From: Pedobacter sp. B4-66
Lineage (GTDB): Bacteria; Bacteroidota; Bacteroidia; Sphingobacteriales; Sphingobacteriaceae
Length of the DNA: 64,000 nucleotides
Assembly: GCF_018492665.1 (NCBI RefSeq)
Contig: NZ_JAFVME010000012.1
Span: 1 to 64,000, forward strand
Direction of reading: 5' to 3'
In this document: in pieces, positions 54,673 through 63,957 of the stretch
Layout of the letters: every line of letters begins with the position of its first letter
How positions within the stretch are numbered: position 1 is the first letter of the stretch
The notes under the pieces: generated by a model
The model's input: only the letters and a program-made list of their open reading frames with translations
What the model was told of the DNA's origin: nothing
The model's database searches: none
Position numbers and translations under genes: made by a program

Positions 54673-54960
54673 ATGAGAGAAACAGTTGTGTATATCCTTG
54701 CAATAGTACTAAACATTGGTGTTTATGTTCTTTTCTCTATAATTGATGTGTTTGTGGATTTTTTAGTTTTTGGAGAGGGGGCGAGCAGTGGGAAATATTC
54801 GTTTTGGATATCACTTTGCTTCCTGCTTTTACAGGTATTAATATTGTTGTTTATGTACAAAAAGAAAGTACTTGTAAAAGATATAACCTTGTTAATTTTA
54901 AATGTAATGATTGCAGTTTGTTTATTCTTGTATTTCGTGGTATATCTTTCTAGTACTTGA
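54673..54960 (+). CDS. Three-helix membrane protein, immunity candidate for the orphan tip
   Basis: 95 residues with about three membrane helices (5-26, 42-60, 68-92). It is nearly identical to the protein at 10348-10635. It begins 2 bp after the restored toxin end. Kept intact while the toxin frame carries two lesions, as expected if immunity remains useful against siblings. Confidence 0.7.
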   Translation: MRETVVYILAIVLNIGVYVLFSIIDVFVDFLVFGEGASSGKYSFWISLCFLLLQVLILLFMYKKKVLVKDITLLILNVMIAVCLFLYFVVYLSST

Positions 54961-55029
54961 TTTGTCAATTAATGAGATAACAAGTTTAGCAAAGCCTAAG
55001 AGTTGTTCTACTTGTGAACTTTGTTATTC

Positions 55030-55070
55030 AGTCAATAGGCTACATGAATGGTCATGCAGCCTATTGACTT
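55030..55070 (+). terminator. Strong hairpin ending the second RHS locus
   Basis: The arms AGTCAATAGGCT (from 55030) and AGCCTATTGACT (to about 55069) pair perfectly, with additional CATGA/TCATG pairing towards a 4-nt loop. It lies between the plus-strand immunity gene and the minus-strand regulator and can end transcription from both sides. Confidence 0.7.
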
Positions 55071-55170
55071 TATATCTGAGGTATTTTTTTTCGCGCCTCT
55101 GAGACCCATTTGCCTTCACGTAGAGTTAAATTGAATGAAACTGCCATTTTTGCTGAAACTCCCACTAATG

Positions 55171-55710
55171 CTATTTCTTTAAAATGTACCTATTCTTCTT
55201 ACCCTCACCTGCAGAAGCAGGTATTTTTTGAATTATTGAATTTCTAGGGCTTTTTCCTAATAAATCGGTTATTCGCCTAGGTTCAACTTTATTTCGTACC
55301 TCTTCTGGTAGTTGTGCCCATATTTCTTCAGCAGTATGTGGTGTGTTGAGAAAGTCTGAATTAAGTACATTATTTAAATTATCAGCTAAGTTAACATTGT
55401 AGTCTCTTGGATTAAGACCCACTTCTTTTCTAATTGAAATAGCATTTTGTGTTGCAATGGGTAATTGATCGAATTGCGGAATAGGATAATTAGGGTCTGC
55501 CATACTATAATATTTGATGCCATAAACAGTTGCAACTAATTGAGCTCTATCCAAACCAATACTCTTTTTTGCTGATTCAATTTCACTGTAGTCAGGTTGC
55601 AATATATCCATTAAGGTCGCTAGATCTTCCTGGTTTAGATTGAAATGTTCACGGTAAACTCTGGCTCTTTTCCCAAATTCACCTTTTGCATTATAGTTTT
55701 TATCTCTCAC
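55171..55710 (-). CDS. XRE-family helix-turn-helix regulator
   Basis: 179 residues. Residues about 10-65 form a Cro/CI-type HTH (FGKRARVYREHFNLNQEDLA, then PDYSEIESAKKSIGLDRAQ). The C-terminal 110 residues are helical and basic at the end, with no ligand domain recognised. It is transcribed away from the SusC operon and toward the RHS locus terminator. A role in controlling nearby genes is possible but unsupported. Confidence 0.75.
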   Translation of the reverse strand: MRDKNYNAKGEFGKRARVYREHFNLNQEDLATLMDILQPDYSEIESAKKSIGLDRAQLVATVYGIKYYSMADPNYPIPQFDQLPIATQNAISIRKEVGLNPRDYNVNLADNLNNVLNSDFLNTPHTAEEIWAQLPEEVRNKVEPRRITDLLGKSPRNSIIQKIPASAGEGKKNRYILKK

Positions 55711-55818
55711 CTAAATATGTTAAATCGATATATTTATATTTTATTATATCGAACTATTTTGTTATATTTGTTTAAGTATAATAAGCGACATAGAAGAGTG
55801 GATATTATTTACTCTCAA

Positions 55819-56080
55819 CGATGTCTCTCGTTTGAGAAAACCGTCAAATTTTGCCTACGAGAAGACCGTAAGTTCGCCCAATGCGCTGGATTGTTTTATC
55901 TTTGATGATATAACACCAGTAGGGCGAGCTTTGCGTAAGTCTTTTTGGAGGCATGCCGGAAATCTCTTGTAGATTTAAGGTATAGGGTCTCTTGACGGTT
56001 ACCCTCAACCAAAAGCAGTAAAGTTCGCCCTATTGGTTTTAACCAACTGGTGTTCCCAATTTGCATTTGTGAGAGACTCG
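55819..56080. repeat. Intergenic element rich in inverted repeats
   Basis: The ends carry CGATGTCTCTCG (55819-55830) and GAGAGACTCG (56071-56080) in inverted orientation. Inside, AACACCAGTAGGGCGAGCTT (55912-55931) is the near-perfect reverse complement of AAGTTCGCCCTA (56021-56032) plus CTGGTGTT (56047-56054), the latter two split by a 14-bp palindrome. A third related arm lies at 55870-55890. It contains no gene. It could be a MITE-like element or a structured RNA. Confidence 0.45.
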
Positions 56081-56469
56081 TTTACATATAACCAAATATG
56101 GAAATGAGATTGTTCGGCAGTTCAGAATTTAATCAAACCCACACCAAAAACGGTGCAGAAATACTGCGAGCTTTCTTTTTTCCAATTCCCCAAAATCTCC
56201 TTCAAAATGTCATAAAGAACATTCACAAGCCTCCTGATTAATTCAACTCTTTTCGAATAATTTTCTAACCAATTAAACCAAAAAAGATGAAAGTATTATA
56301 CTTAAGGGGATTGTATTGTCTCAAAACTAATCATATTACTGCATTTATACTAATCAATAACCTGAATGTTTAGAACACTCTTTTTCTATCAGCGTATGCC
56401 AACATAGGGAACCATTAGAAACGGCATAACTTAATAATAAAAGCAAAATCAACTAACTGAACTTATTAC
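56081..56469 (+). promoter_or_regulatory. Upstream region of the SusC operon
   Basis: About 390 bp without a gene. The SusC operon promoter must lie here; the last 200 bp are AT-rich. No anti-sigma or sigma gene is adjacent, and no confident -33/-7 pair was seen. Confidence 0.3.
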
Positions 56470-59454
56470 ATGAAAAAATATATACTAGTAATAGTACTGG
56501 CATCGCTTTGCTTGATTTTTAAAGCCAGAGCACAGGAGCGAATCAAGCTTTCAGGCACGGTATTCAACCACTTCCATCAACCATTAGTTGGTGTAACCAT
56601 CAAAATCAAAAACTCAAATATCATTACCACAACAAACACCAATGGAACATTTAATCTAATCAGTAGTATAAAACAAGGAGTGTTGCAGTTTAGCTTTCTA
56701 GGTTACAAAACATCCGAAATAAATTTCACTGGGAATACCCCAAATCTGATGGTCAGCCTTGAAGAAGATCAAAATGATCTGAATGAAGTGGTGGTCATTG
56801 GTTACGGACAAACCACTAAAAAACTGAATACCGGCAGCGTATCGAGCATTAGCGCCAAAGAAATAGAACACCAACCGGTAACTAACGTGCTCTCGGCGCT
56901 ATCAGGTCGGATGCCCGGGGTGTTTGTTCAAACAACAAACGGCCTACCAGGAGGAAACATCAACATCCAGATTAGAGGCAAAGGCTCCATCGGGGCAGGA
57001 ACTACTCCTCTTTACATCATAGACGGTGTACCTTATGACGGGGCTGCACCGTTGCCGGTCAATGATTTTACAGTTGTTAATAACATTGCAGGAGCATCAA
57101 GTCCACTCAATAACTTAAACCCGGCAGATATAGCATCTGTTACGGTGCTTAAGGATGCGGATGCTACCGCCATATACGGAAGTAGAGGGGCTAACGGAGT
57201 GATTTTAATCCAGACTAAGCAAGCAAAAGCAGGCGATACGAAGATAGAAGTTAACATTGAGCAAGGGATCAGTAAGATCTCAAACAGACCAGACTTATTA
57301 AAATTAAAAGACTATTTGGCTTTACGGAGGGAGGCATTTGCTAATGACAATCTGCTACCTTCTTCAGATCCCTTGTCTGTAAATTATGCACCCGATTTAA
57401 CAGTATGGAGCCAAAATCAAGATACCGACTGGGTAGATTATCTTTTTGGTAATACCGCTAGCTCCAGAGACCTGCAGGCCAGAATTGCTGGAGGAAAAGG
57501 AAATACTACTTTCTCTGTAAATGGTAACTACCGGAATGAGGATACTGTATTGCCGGGAGAAAACAATTATACGAGGGGTGGTCTGAGCTTTCAGCTTCAG
57601 CACCGTTCAGAAAACAACAAACTGAGTGTATCTATATCCAGCCAGCTTACACATCAGTATAACGACCTATCCAACTTGACAAACAGTGCCAGTTATTTAC
57701 TGGTACCCAATTATTCCTTGTACCTAGCTGATGGGACATTCAATTGGTATGCAGGTACAAATCCGGCAGCCGAGATCTATGCCAGAAGCAAAACCAATGC
57801 AGACAATACAATTACCAGTCTGAACCTTAGTTACAACATACTGCCAGAGCTCAACATAAAAATAGATGGAGGGCATACCAGCACTACCTATAACCAACAA
57901 CTTATTTTTCCAAACAGGGCATTGGCTCCGGGCAACATCAATTATGCCCAATATGGTAACAACTCACTACAGTCCATTATATTTGAACCTCAGGTCAATT
58001 ACCAGTTAACATTTAACAAAGCAAGGCTTTCATTTCTTGCAGGTGCTACCTTTCAAAAGCGGACTAACGATCTTTTACAAATACAGGCCAGCAATTTTAA
58101 ACTGGAAAGCCTGATGGAAAACCTTTCTTCGGCCGGCACTATAGATTACCGGTCAACCAATTATACTCAATACAAGTACGCTTCTTTATTCGGCAGGCTA
58201 ACCTATAATCTGGATGACAGCTATATTTTAAACGGTACAATAAGGAGAGATGGCTCATCAAGGTTTGGCCCGGGTAATCGCTATGGTAGTTTTGGCGCCG
58301 TAGGAGCAACATGGATTTTTAGCAATATGGGTTTTGTTAAAAATAACCTCGGCTTTTTAAGCTATGGGAAGCTGCGGGCCAGTTATGGTACAACCGGTAA
58401 TGACCAGATTGGCGATTATCAGTATTTATCAACTTATAGCAGTTTAGGGTCGAACATTTACCATGATGTTGCAACCATGCAACCAAGCAGGATCAGCAAC
58501 GATAATTTCCATTGGGAAACTACCCGCAAAACAGATTTAGCCTTAGAACTTGGGTTTCTGAAAAATCGGATAACCTTATCCGCAGATTACTACATCAGTA
58601 AAAGCAAAGATCAGCTCGTTTATTATAACATTCCCCAGATCACTGGGTTTTCCTCTTACCAGGCAAATTTACCTGCGGTAATAAGAAATAGCGGCTGGGA
58701 GCTTGCTGCTATGGCAGATATTTTGAAAAAGCAAGACCTGAGCTGGACAAGCTCTTTTAACATCACGTTTCCAAAAAACAAACTGCAATCGTTTAAGGAT
58801 TTTAAAAACTCGGGCTACGATGCTGAATATGAACTGGGGTACGACATTACCCGCATTTACGGTTACCAGTTTTTAGGAAATGACCCGGTAACAGGGAAAC
58901 CACAATATGCCGGAGAAAATGGTGAGGCCGCCGAAAGTCCTTATTTCAATTTCACACTGGGTAAGCTAACCCCGGATTATTATGGTGGTTTTAGTAATAC
59001 CTTTAATTATAAAAACATCGAATTGAATGTTTTTGCACAATTTGTTAAGCAGGTAACAAGAGGACATGGACTTTACACCTATCCGGGTACGGGAGCTATT
59101 AATAATTACAATATTGTAAAAAACAGATGGTCGCCAGATCGTCGTGATGCAAGTTTTCCGAAAGCAAGCACCATTGCCTACGATGTTTATTACCCGAGTT
59201 CCTCATTAAATGTTTTTAATACGTCTTATCTGAGGCTTAAAAATGTTTCCGTGTCTTATGTATTGAGCGAAAAATTAACGGAAAACATTAAAGTTAAAAA
59301 CATTCGCATCTACCTGCAGGGGCAAAATTTATGGACACTATGGGATAAGGGTACTGCGGTTTTAGATCCTGAATCTGGTGCCCTGTCTTCTGGCGCAGCC
59401 CGTAATCTACCTCCCTTAAAATCATTTGTCTTTGGCCTTCAATTAACACTATAA
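56470..59454 (+). CDS. SusC/RagA-family TonB-dependent outer-membrane transporter
   Basis: 994 residues. Signal peptide (ending ARAQ), a carboxypeptidase-regulatory-like domain (about 24-95, LSGTVFNHFHQPLVGVTIKI), the TonB-linked plug with 'NEVVVIGYGQTTKK' and 'SALSGRMPGVFV' and 'ILKDADATAIYGSRGANGVILI'-type signature, then a 22-strand barrel ending in an aromatic-rich strand (SFVFGLQLTL). No N-terminal FecR-interacting extension. It forms with the SusD protein 6 bp downstream an uptake system for a glycan or peptide; the substrate cannot be told from sequence. Confidence 0.93.
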   Translation: MKKYILVIVLASLCLIFKARAQERIKLSGTVFNHFHQPLVGVTIKIKNSNIITTTNTNGTFNLISSIKQGVLQFSFLGYKTSEINFTGNTPNLMVSLEEDQNDLNEVVVIGYGQTTKKLNTGSVSSISAKEIEHQPVTNVLSALSGRMPGVFVQTTNGLPGGNINIQIRGKGSIGAGTTPLYIIDGVPYDGAAPLPVNDFTVVNNIAGASSPLNNLNPADIASVTVLKDADATAIYGSRGANGVILIQTKQAKAGDTKIEVNIEQGISKISNRPDLLKLKDYLALRREAFANDNLLPSSDPLSVNYAPDLTVWSQNQDTDWVDYLFGNTASSRDLQARIAGGKGNTTFSVNGNYRNEDTVLPGENNYTRGGLSFQLQHRSENNKLSVSISSQLTHQYNDLSNLTNSASYLLVPNYSLYLADGTFNWYAGTNPAAEIYARSKTNADNTITSLNLSYNILPELNIKIDGGHTSTTYNQQLIFPNRALAPGNINYAQYGNNSLQSIIFEPQVNYQLTFNKARLSFLAGATFQKRTNDLLQIQASNFKLESLMENLSSAGTIDYRSTNYTQYKYASLFGRLTYNLDDSYILNGTIRRDGSSRFGPGNRYGSFGAVGATWIFSNMGFVKNNLGFLSYGKLRASYGTTGNDQIGDYQYLSTYSSLGSNIYHDVATMQPSRISNDNFHWETTRKTDLALELGFLKNRITLSADYYISKSKDQLVYYNIPQITGFSSYQANLPAVIRNSGWELAAMADILKKQDLSWTSSFNITFPKNKLQSFKDFKNSGYDAEYELGYDITRIYGYQFLGNDPVTGKPQYAGENGEAAESPYFNFTLGKLTPDYYGGFSNTFNYKNIELNVFAQFVKQVTRGHGLYTYPGTGAINNYNIVKNRWSPDRRDASFPKASTIAYDVYYPSSSLNVFNTSYLRLKNVSVSYVLSEKLTENIKVKNIRIYLQGQNLWTLWDKGTAVLDPESGALSSGAARNLPPLKSFVFGLQLTL

Positions 59455-59459
59455 CTACC

Positions 59460-60824
59460 ATGAGAAACACCTGTATTTTAATCTTACTTACAGTAGTAAT
59501 GAGTCTTTATACTGCCTGCAACAAATTTGTAGAACCGCCTGTATCAAAAAATCAGGTAGAGCGAAATGTAGTATTTGCAGATAGTTCACTGGCAACTGCC
59601 GCATTGTTAAACGCGTATTTTGTACTGGGTACATCAACCTATATTTATACCAAGAACATCAGTATATATACGGATGAATATACCTATACTTCCGCATTAG
59701 GCAGTATACTGGAATACAATCAAAGCAGGTTGTCAGCAGATAATTATCAGAACGCTGCTTTGTGGAACACCTTGTATTCTGTAATCTACCAATGTAATGC
59801 GCTTATGGAAGGCCTTGAACAGTCTCCCGGTTTATCCGCCACTGCTAAGCAACAGCTTTTTGGTGAGGCCTTGTTTCTAAGGGCTTTTGCCAATTTTTAT
59901 CTGGTAAATTTTTACGGTCATGTTCCGCTGATCTTAACAACAAATGTGAATGAAAATGCCAGGGCTTTTCAAAAAACACAGGAAGAGATTGATGAGCAAC
60001 TAATCAAAGATTTACAGCAAGCCATATTATTACTCAAACCTCAGTATCAAGGGCATGGTAAAGTGCGGGCAAATAACTGGACAGCAAAGGCACTTTTGGC
60101 AAGGGTATACCTCTATCAAAAAAGATGGAGCGAAGCAGAGAAAGAAGCCAGCGCTGTAATTAATTGTGGTTTGTACAGCCCGCTTCCTAAGCTGGAAGAT
60201 ACCTTTCTGGCCAATAGCAGAGAAAGCATTTTGCAATTCTGGGCACAAAACGGATGTGTAAATGATGCGGCTGAATTAATTCCTTCCTCATTTACTGAAT
60301 TGCCTAATTACGCTATGACCATGGGATTGATCCAGGCTTTTTCGGAGACTGATGCACGGAAAGACAAATGGGTATCTGTCAGTAGTGTGACCGTAGGTGG
60401 CATTACCAAACCTTATCATTATCCAGCTAAGTATAAAAACAGGGAAGCTAATGCTGCTAGTCCGGAGTATGTAATGGCTTTGAGGTTAAGTGAACAATAC
60501 TTGATCCGTGCCGAAGCATTTGCAAACCAAGGTCATATTGCCGATGCCGTTGCAGATTTAAATGTGACCAGGGAAAGGGCGGGGCTTTTACCCTTGCCAC
60601 CTGAAGTGTCCATGTGGGAATGTCTGAATGCCATAGCTGAAGAAAGAAGGCTGGAATTATTTGGAGAGTGGGGACACCGCTTCCTTGATCTGAAGAGAAC
60701 AGGTCAGTTAAATGCAGTAATGACCGCGCTAAAAACCTCATGGCTGCCAAGGGCAGTTTCATTTCCAATTCCTAAAACAGAAATTTTATATAATTCTAAC
60801 TTAATACAAAACAATGATTACTAA
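59460..60824 (+). CDS. SusD/RagB-family nutrient-binding lipoprotein
   Basis: 454 residues with a lipoprotein signal (SLYTAC, Cys 20). The N-terminal SusD-like region and TPR-like helices (LLNAYFVLGTS..., LFGEALFLRAFANFYLVNFYG) and the C-terminal part (EERRLELFGEWGHRFLDLKRTG) are typical of the family. It caps the SusC transporter. It overlaps the next gene by 11 nt. Confidence 0.93.
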   Translation: MRNTCILILLTVVMSLYTACNKFVEPPVSKNQVERNVVFADSSLATAALLNAYFVLGTSTYIYTKNISIYTDEYTYTSALGSILEYNQSRLSADNYQNAALWNTLYSVIYQCNALMEGLEQSPGLSATAKQQLFGEALFLRAFANFYLVNFYGHVPLILTTNVNENARAFQKTQEEIDEQLIKDLQQAILLLKPQYQGHGKVRANNWTAKALLARVYLYQKRWSEAEKEASAVINCGLYSPLPKLEDTFLANSRESILQFWAQNGCVNDAAELIPSSFTELPNYAMTMGLIQAFSETDARKDKWVSVSSVTVGGITKPYHYPAKYKNREANAASPEYVMALRLSEQYLIRAEAFANQGHIADAVADLNVTRERAGLLPLPPEVSMWECLNAIAEERRLELFGEWGHRFLDLKRTGQLNAVMTALKTSWLPRAVSFPIPKTEILYNSNLIQNNDY

Positions 60825-62160
60825 ACACAGAGGCTTTAGCCTACTTGCAACAGTATTTTTGTTAACAGCAAATGTCTTTGCACAGCAGAAATTAAAAGAA
60901 ATAAAAATTGGGGATAAAATTCCGGATTTACTAATACAAGGTATCATCAACCAGAAAAGCAATAAAGTACAGTTAAAAGAGCTTTATAAAGACGGCCTGC
61001 TGATCATTGATTTCTGGGGCACCTTTTGTGTTCCCTGCATTAAAGAAATGACCTTCCTGGACTCATTAAAAGCTGCACATCCGGGAAAATTTAACGTACT
61101 GATGGTAACTACAGAAGATGAAAACGTAATCAAGAAGTTTTTATCAAAAACCAGTAATAAAGATATTCGTGCCGCCAATCTAACGCTGGCCACAAAAGAC
61201 ACCCTATTGAGAAAACTTTTTCCTCATAATATGATTCCGCATAACATCTGGATAGATAAGGACGGAATAGTTAAAGCCATAACAGGTGGTGCAGAGATTA
61301 AGACCGAAAACATATTGAATTTTAATGATGGAAAAAATACTGCGGCCTTACGTACAAAAAAAGACAATATAACATTTGACAGAATGAAAGAATTTCATTT
61401 AGGAGATTCGATCTTTACCTATAGGTCAATTATAACTCCCCGTATCAATGGTATTGGTGGTTTCGGACGTGCTTTAACAGATAAAGGAGCAAGATATTTC
61501 CAGCTTAATTGTACGATTACCGATTTTTATTGGAACGCGTATAGCAATTTCATACCCTCCATGCGGCGTAATTTAATGGAAGTTCACACTCGTGATTCTT
61601 TACGTTTATTTGATCCCAGTGATGCCAGTTTAAAGAAATCAACATATAAGAATTACGAAGAATGGGAAGATGAAAATACCTATTGCTATAGCTTGACGCT
61701 TCCAAGCCGTGTTGCTGATCCTGTTTTAAGGAATTATATGTTTAATGATCTAGAGCGGCAGTTTAAAATTAAGGCCAGAACAGAGATCAAAAATATCCCG
61801 TGTATGGTGGTAACCAAAATAAAAAGTGAACTACTTAAACCAGTTGTAATGGGGCCCGACTCAAAATTGGAGATAATAGAAGAAATGAATGGGGACAAAA
61901 GAATTAAGAATGCAAGGATCATGGACATACTAGACTGGTGGTACAGAAAGAATGAGTCTTTTGTTTTACCAGATCCTTTTCTATGTGAAATTAAACCAGC
62001 TGATGACATCTATTTTGATATTGACCTTGAATTTTCTAAAGAAAATATTGAAGAAGGCATTTCTCCTGAAATGCTTTATAGGCAGCTTGAGAAATATGGA
62101 TTCCTGTTTAAAAAAGAGATCCGCCCTTATTCTATATTGGTGCTTGATGACCTAAATTAA
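60814..62160 (+). CDS. TlpA-like periplasmic thioredoxin-fold protein
   Basis: 448 residues. Signal peptide (ending VFAQQ), then a TlpA/AhpC-TSA fold (about 28-165) with the redox motif FCVPC in IDFWGTFCVPCIKEM. A C-terminal region of about 280 residues follows, of the type found only in Bacteroidota SusCD-linked thioredoxins, without further motif recognised. It shares the operon of SusC/SusD; such genes probably help folding or cofactor handling of the transported substrate. Confidence 0.85.
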   Translation: MITKHRGFSLLATVFLLTANVFAQQKLKEIKIGDKIPDLLIQGIINQKSNKVQLKELYKDGLLIIDFWGTFCVPCIKEMTFLDSLKAAHPGKFNVLMVTTEDENVIKKFLSKTSNKDIRAANLTLATKDTLLRKLFPHNMIPHNIWIDKDGIVKAITGGAEIKTENILNFNDGKNTAALRTKKDNITFDRMKEFHLGDSIFTYRSIITPRINGIGGFGRALTDKGARYFQLNCTITDFYWNAYSNFIPSMRRNLMEVHTRDSLRLFDPSDASLKKSTYKNYEEWEDENTYCYSLTLPSRVADPVLRNYMFNDLERQFKIKARTEIKNIPCMVVTKIKSELLKPVVMGPDSKLEIIEEMNGDKRIKNARIMDILDWWYRKNESFVLPDPFLCEIKPADDIYFDIDLEFSKENIEEGISPEMLYRQLEKYGFLFKKEIRPYSILVLDDLN

Positions 62161-62163
62161 GAA

Positions 62164-62205
62164 AAAACAACCCTTCGCGCTGAATTTCAGCGCGAAGGGT
62201 TGTTT
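62164..62205. terminator. Strong bidirectional terminator
   Basis: The arms (from AACAACCCTTCGCGCTGAA at about 62167) pair over about 19 bp around a tiny loop, flanked by an A run on the left and a T run on the right, between convergent genes. A classical intrinsic terminator for both strands. Confidence 0.85.
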
Positions 62206-62212
62206 CTAAAGT

Positions 62213-62494
62213 TTAAAGCTTATACCTCAGAACTATAGGTGTACCGCCCCCAACCGGGGTACCAATGGCACACAAAGCAGAGATCTGATTCTGACAATCC
62301 TCAGGAAATGGATTAGTACTTGTCCCAGGGACTACTGGACCGGTCGGGAGTCCAGTATTGCGGTTATACTTCTGCCAATTGTAAGTAGTTTGTTTTTTGC
62401 CACTTAAGGCATTTGAAATGTCTGAAGCAAATGCTCCAGTAACGCTGGCCAATAATGCAATGGCCATGATTGATGTTTTTAATTGCTTTTTCAT
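62213..62494 (-). CDS. Small secreted protein, DUF6520-like
   Basis: 93 residues with a signal peptide (MKKQLKTSIMAIALLASVTGAFA). The short mature part has 'TTYNWQKYN', a Pro/Gly/Thr stretch and two Cys (PEDCQNQISALCAIG). This matches the style of DUF6520 peptides of Bacteroidota, which occur beside MauE-like genes as here. Function unknown. Confidence 0.7.
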   Translation of the reverse strand: MKKQLKTSIMAIALLASVTGAFASDISNALSGKKQTTYNWQKYNRNTGLPTGPVVPGTSTNPFPEDCQNQISALCAIGTPVGGGTPIVLRYKL

Positions 62495-62533
62495 AATGAA
62501 AAAATTTAGGTTAAGTTATAATCTATTGCTGCT

Positions 62534-62992
62534 TCATTGCAGCGAATATTCGTGTTTATTGTATTTTGCATCTATCCATTTAAAAATGAAAGGGAAAGCG
62601 GCTATCAGCATAAACACCGCATTAAATACAAGATGTTCCCTCCATTGCAGCCTTGAAATCAATCCTCCGCAGGTACATGGAAGCTCCAGACCGGATAGTA
62701 ACATTACTGATATATAAATCTGAAAACTTAATAGTAGGAGGAATGATGCGTAGAGCCCGATTTTCCTTAGCTTATCCTTTACCAGCAAACCGACAATAAT
62801 AAATTCTACCAGGGGTACTAGCCATCCCAGTATTTCTGCCATGTTTTGTATTAATGGTGCCGGAGCTAATTTCATTTGGGCAACAAACCGCTGATAATCG
62901 GCAACCTTTGATATGCCTGCGTAAGCAAATAGTATCAGCAGTAAAACGGCTGCAATAAAAGTGATGTTCTCGAAAATTAATGCTCTTTTCAT
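62534..62992 (-). CDS. MauE/DoxX-like redox-associated membrane protein
   Basis: 152 residues with four membrane helices (about 10-28, 48-70, 76-97, 118-138). The segment 'LELPCTCGGLISRLQW' between helices 3 and 4 carries the Cys pair typical for MauE-type proteins, thought to act in disulfide transfer. It is 39 bp upstream of the DUF6520-like gene on the same strand, so they form an operon. Confidence 0.8.
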   Translation of the reverse strand: MKRALIFENITFIAAVLLLILFAYAGISKVADYQRFVAQMKLAPAPLIQNMAEILGWLVPLVEFIIVGLLVKDKLRKIGLYASFLLLLSFQIYISVMLLSGLELPCTCGGLISRLQWREHLVFNAVFMLIAAFPFIFKWIDAKYNKHEYSLQ

Positions 62993-63120
62993 GGTTTCTG
63001 TTTTTTAATCTTTCATCATTTTCTTATTTTAAATATGTGGCCTGTCCCGGCTAGCGCCGTCCAGAAGAGGTTAATTGTTCGTTATACTAAGGTACAGCAG
63101 GGGACAGGGGGTGCGTTAGC

Positions 63121-63183
63121 AACAGGATTGCATTTTTATTGCAAACGCAATTGCATTTTAAATGCAAACAGGATTGCATTTTT
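63121..63183. repeat. Direct and inverted repeats upstream of the MauE-like gene
   Basis: AACAGGATTGCATTTTT occurs at 63121-63137 and 63167-63183, and a palindrome TTGCATTTTAAATGCAA lies between (63151-63167). All copies share TTGCATTT. They are between the MauE-like start (62992) and the end of the Crp/Fnr-like gene, thus in the likely promoter region of the MauE operon; possible operator sites. Confidence 0.5.
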
Positions 63184-63194
63184 GAAAGAAGATA

Positions 63195-63803
63195 CTACCG
63201 CAAAGTTGCCAGTTTCTTTAACTGAATTTCATATCCTTGTCTGGTAAGGCCCACATGAGCGGCTTTTATACTATTGCTTGCAACCTGAGCGAACAAATAA
63301 TTCTCTTCTTCAAATTGCTTTACCCTTTCCAGAGGTGGTTTATTCAATAACTGGTTATGATACCTGTAATGGCGTTCATTACTTGCCGAAATCTGTTGGA
63401 TCTTTTGATGCACCTCAGGATACCTGTCCATCAGTGCCAATAAATTTGGATAGCTTATAGAAAGAAGTTCTCCGGCTTCCAACACTTCAATATAGTCGCT
63501 GCGAAGCTGCTGATTTAGCAGGCTGGAGGTATAAAAGATGAACTCCTGCTTATTCCATATTCTTGATCCCCATTTGTATTTTGCATCAGGAGTAAAGTAA
63601 TAACTATGAACAAGAGGTACAATAGGAAACCAAATACGACCTTCATCCGCTGCTCCCGGACTTTCCAGTTTCTGGAATTTAACAGCTTTATGTAGTCGGC
63701 AAACACTGTTAATGTCATCCACAAAGTATCTGTCCTCCTTCGCAGTTTTTGCAAAGCAGGGCAATACATACTTGTCAATCAGTTTTGCCTTATTCAGTTC
63801 CAT
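63195..63803 (-). CDS. Crp/Fnr-family regulator
   Basis: 202 residues. The cyclic-nucleotide-binding-like beta-roll covers about 20-115 (PIVPLVHSYYFTPDAKYKW..., FIFYTSSLLNQQ, LEAGELLSISYPNLLALM), followed by the dimer helix (EVHQKIQQIS...) and a C-terminal winged HTH (LFAQVASNSIKAAHVGLTRQGYEIQLKKL). The Arg/Glu phosphate-binding cassette of true CRP is not seen, as in many Bacteroidota members. It may control the adjacent MauE operon. Confidence 0.8.
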   Translation of the reverse strand: MELNKAKLIDKYVLPCFAKTAKEDRYFVDDINSVCRLHKAVKFQKLESPGAADEGRIWFPIVPLVHSYYFTPDAKYKWGSRIWNKQEFIFYTSSLLNQQLRSDYIEVLEAGELLSISYPNLLALMDRYPEVHQKIQQISASNERHYRYHNQLLNKPPLERVKQFEEENYLFAQVASNSIKAAHVGLTRQGYEIQLKKLATLR

Positions 63804-63957
63804 ATTCTTTACAAAGTTTAGCAGAAGTTTTAAATGTTAGGTATTGCGGTTTGACTTAAAATAGGTGATGTGCTTTTTGTAATTCGCTATCTGTTAATTA
63901 TTTAACTTAAATTAGTTGTTGCTAACTTTTTAATTATCATAACTTAATGCTCTTGCA
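63804..63957 (+). promoter_or_regulatory. Divergent intergenic region
   Basis: 154 bp of AT-rich DNA between the minus-strand regulator and a plus-strand gene start; promoters for both must lie here. No clear operator identified. Confidence 0.3.
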
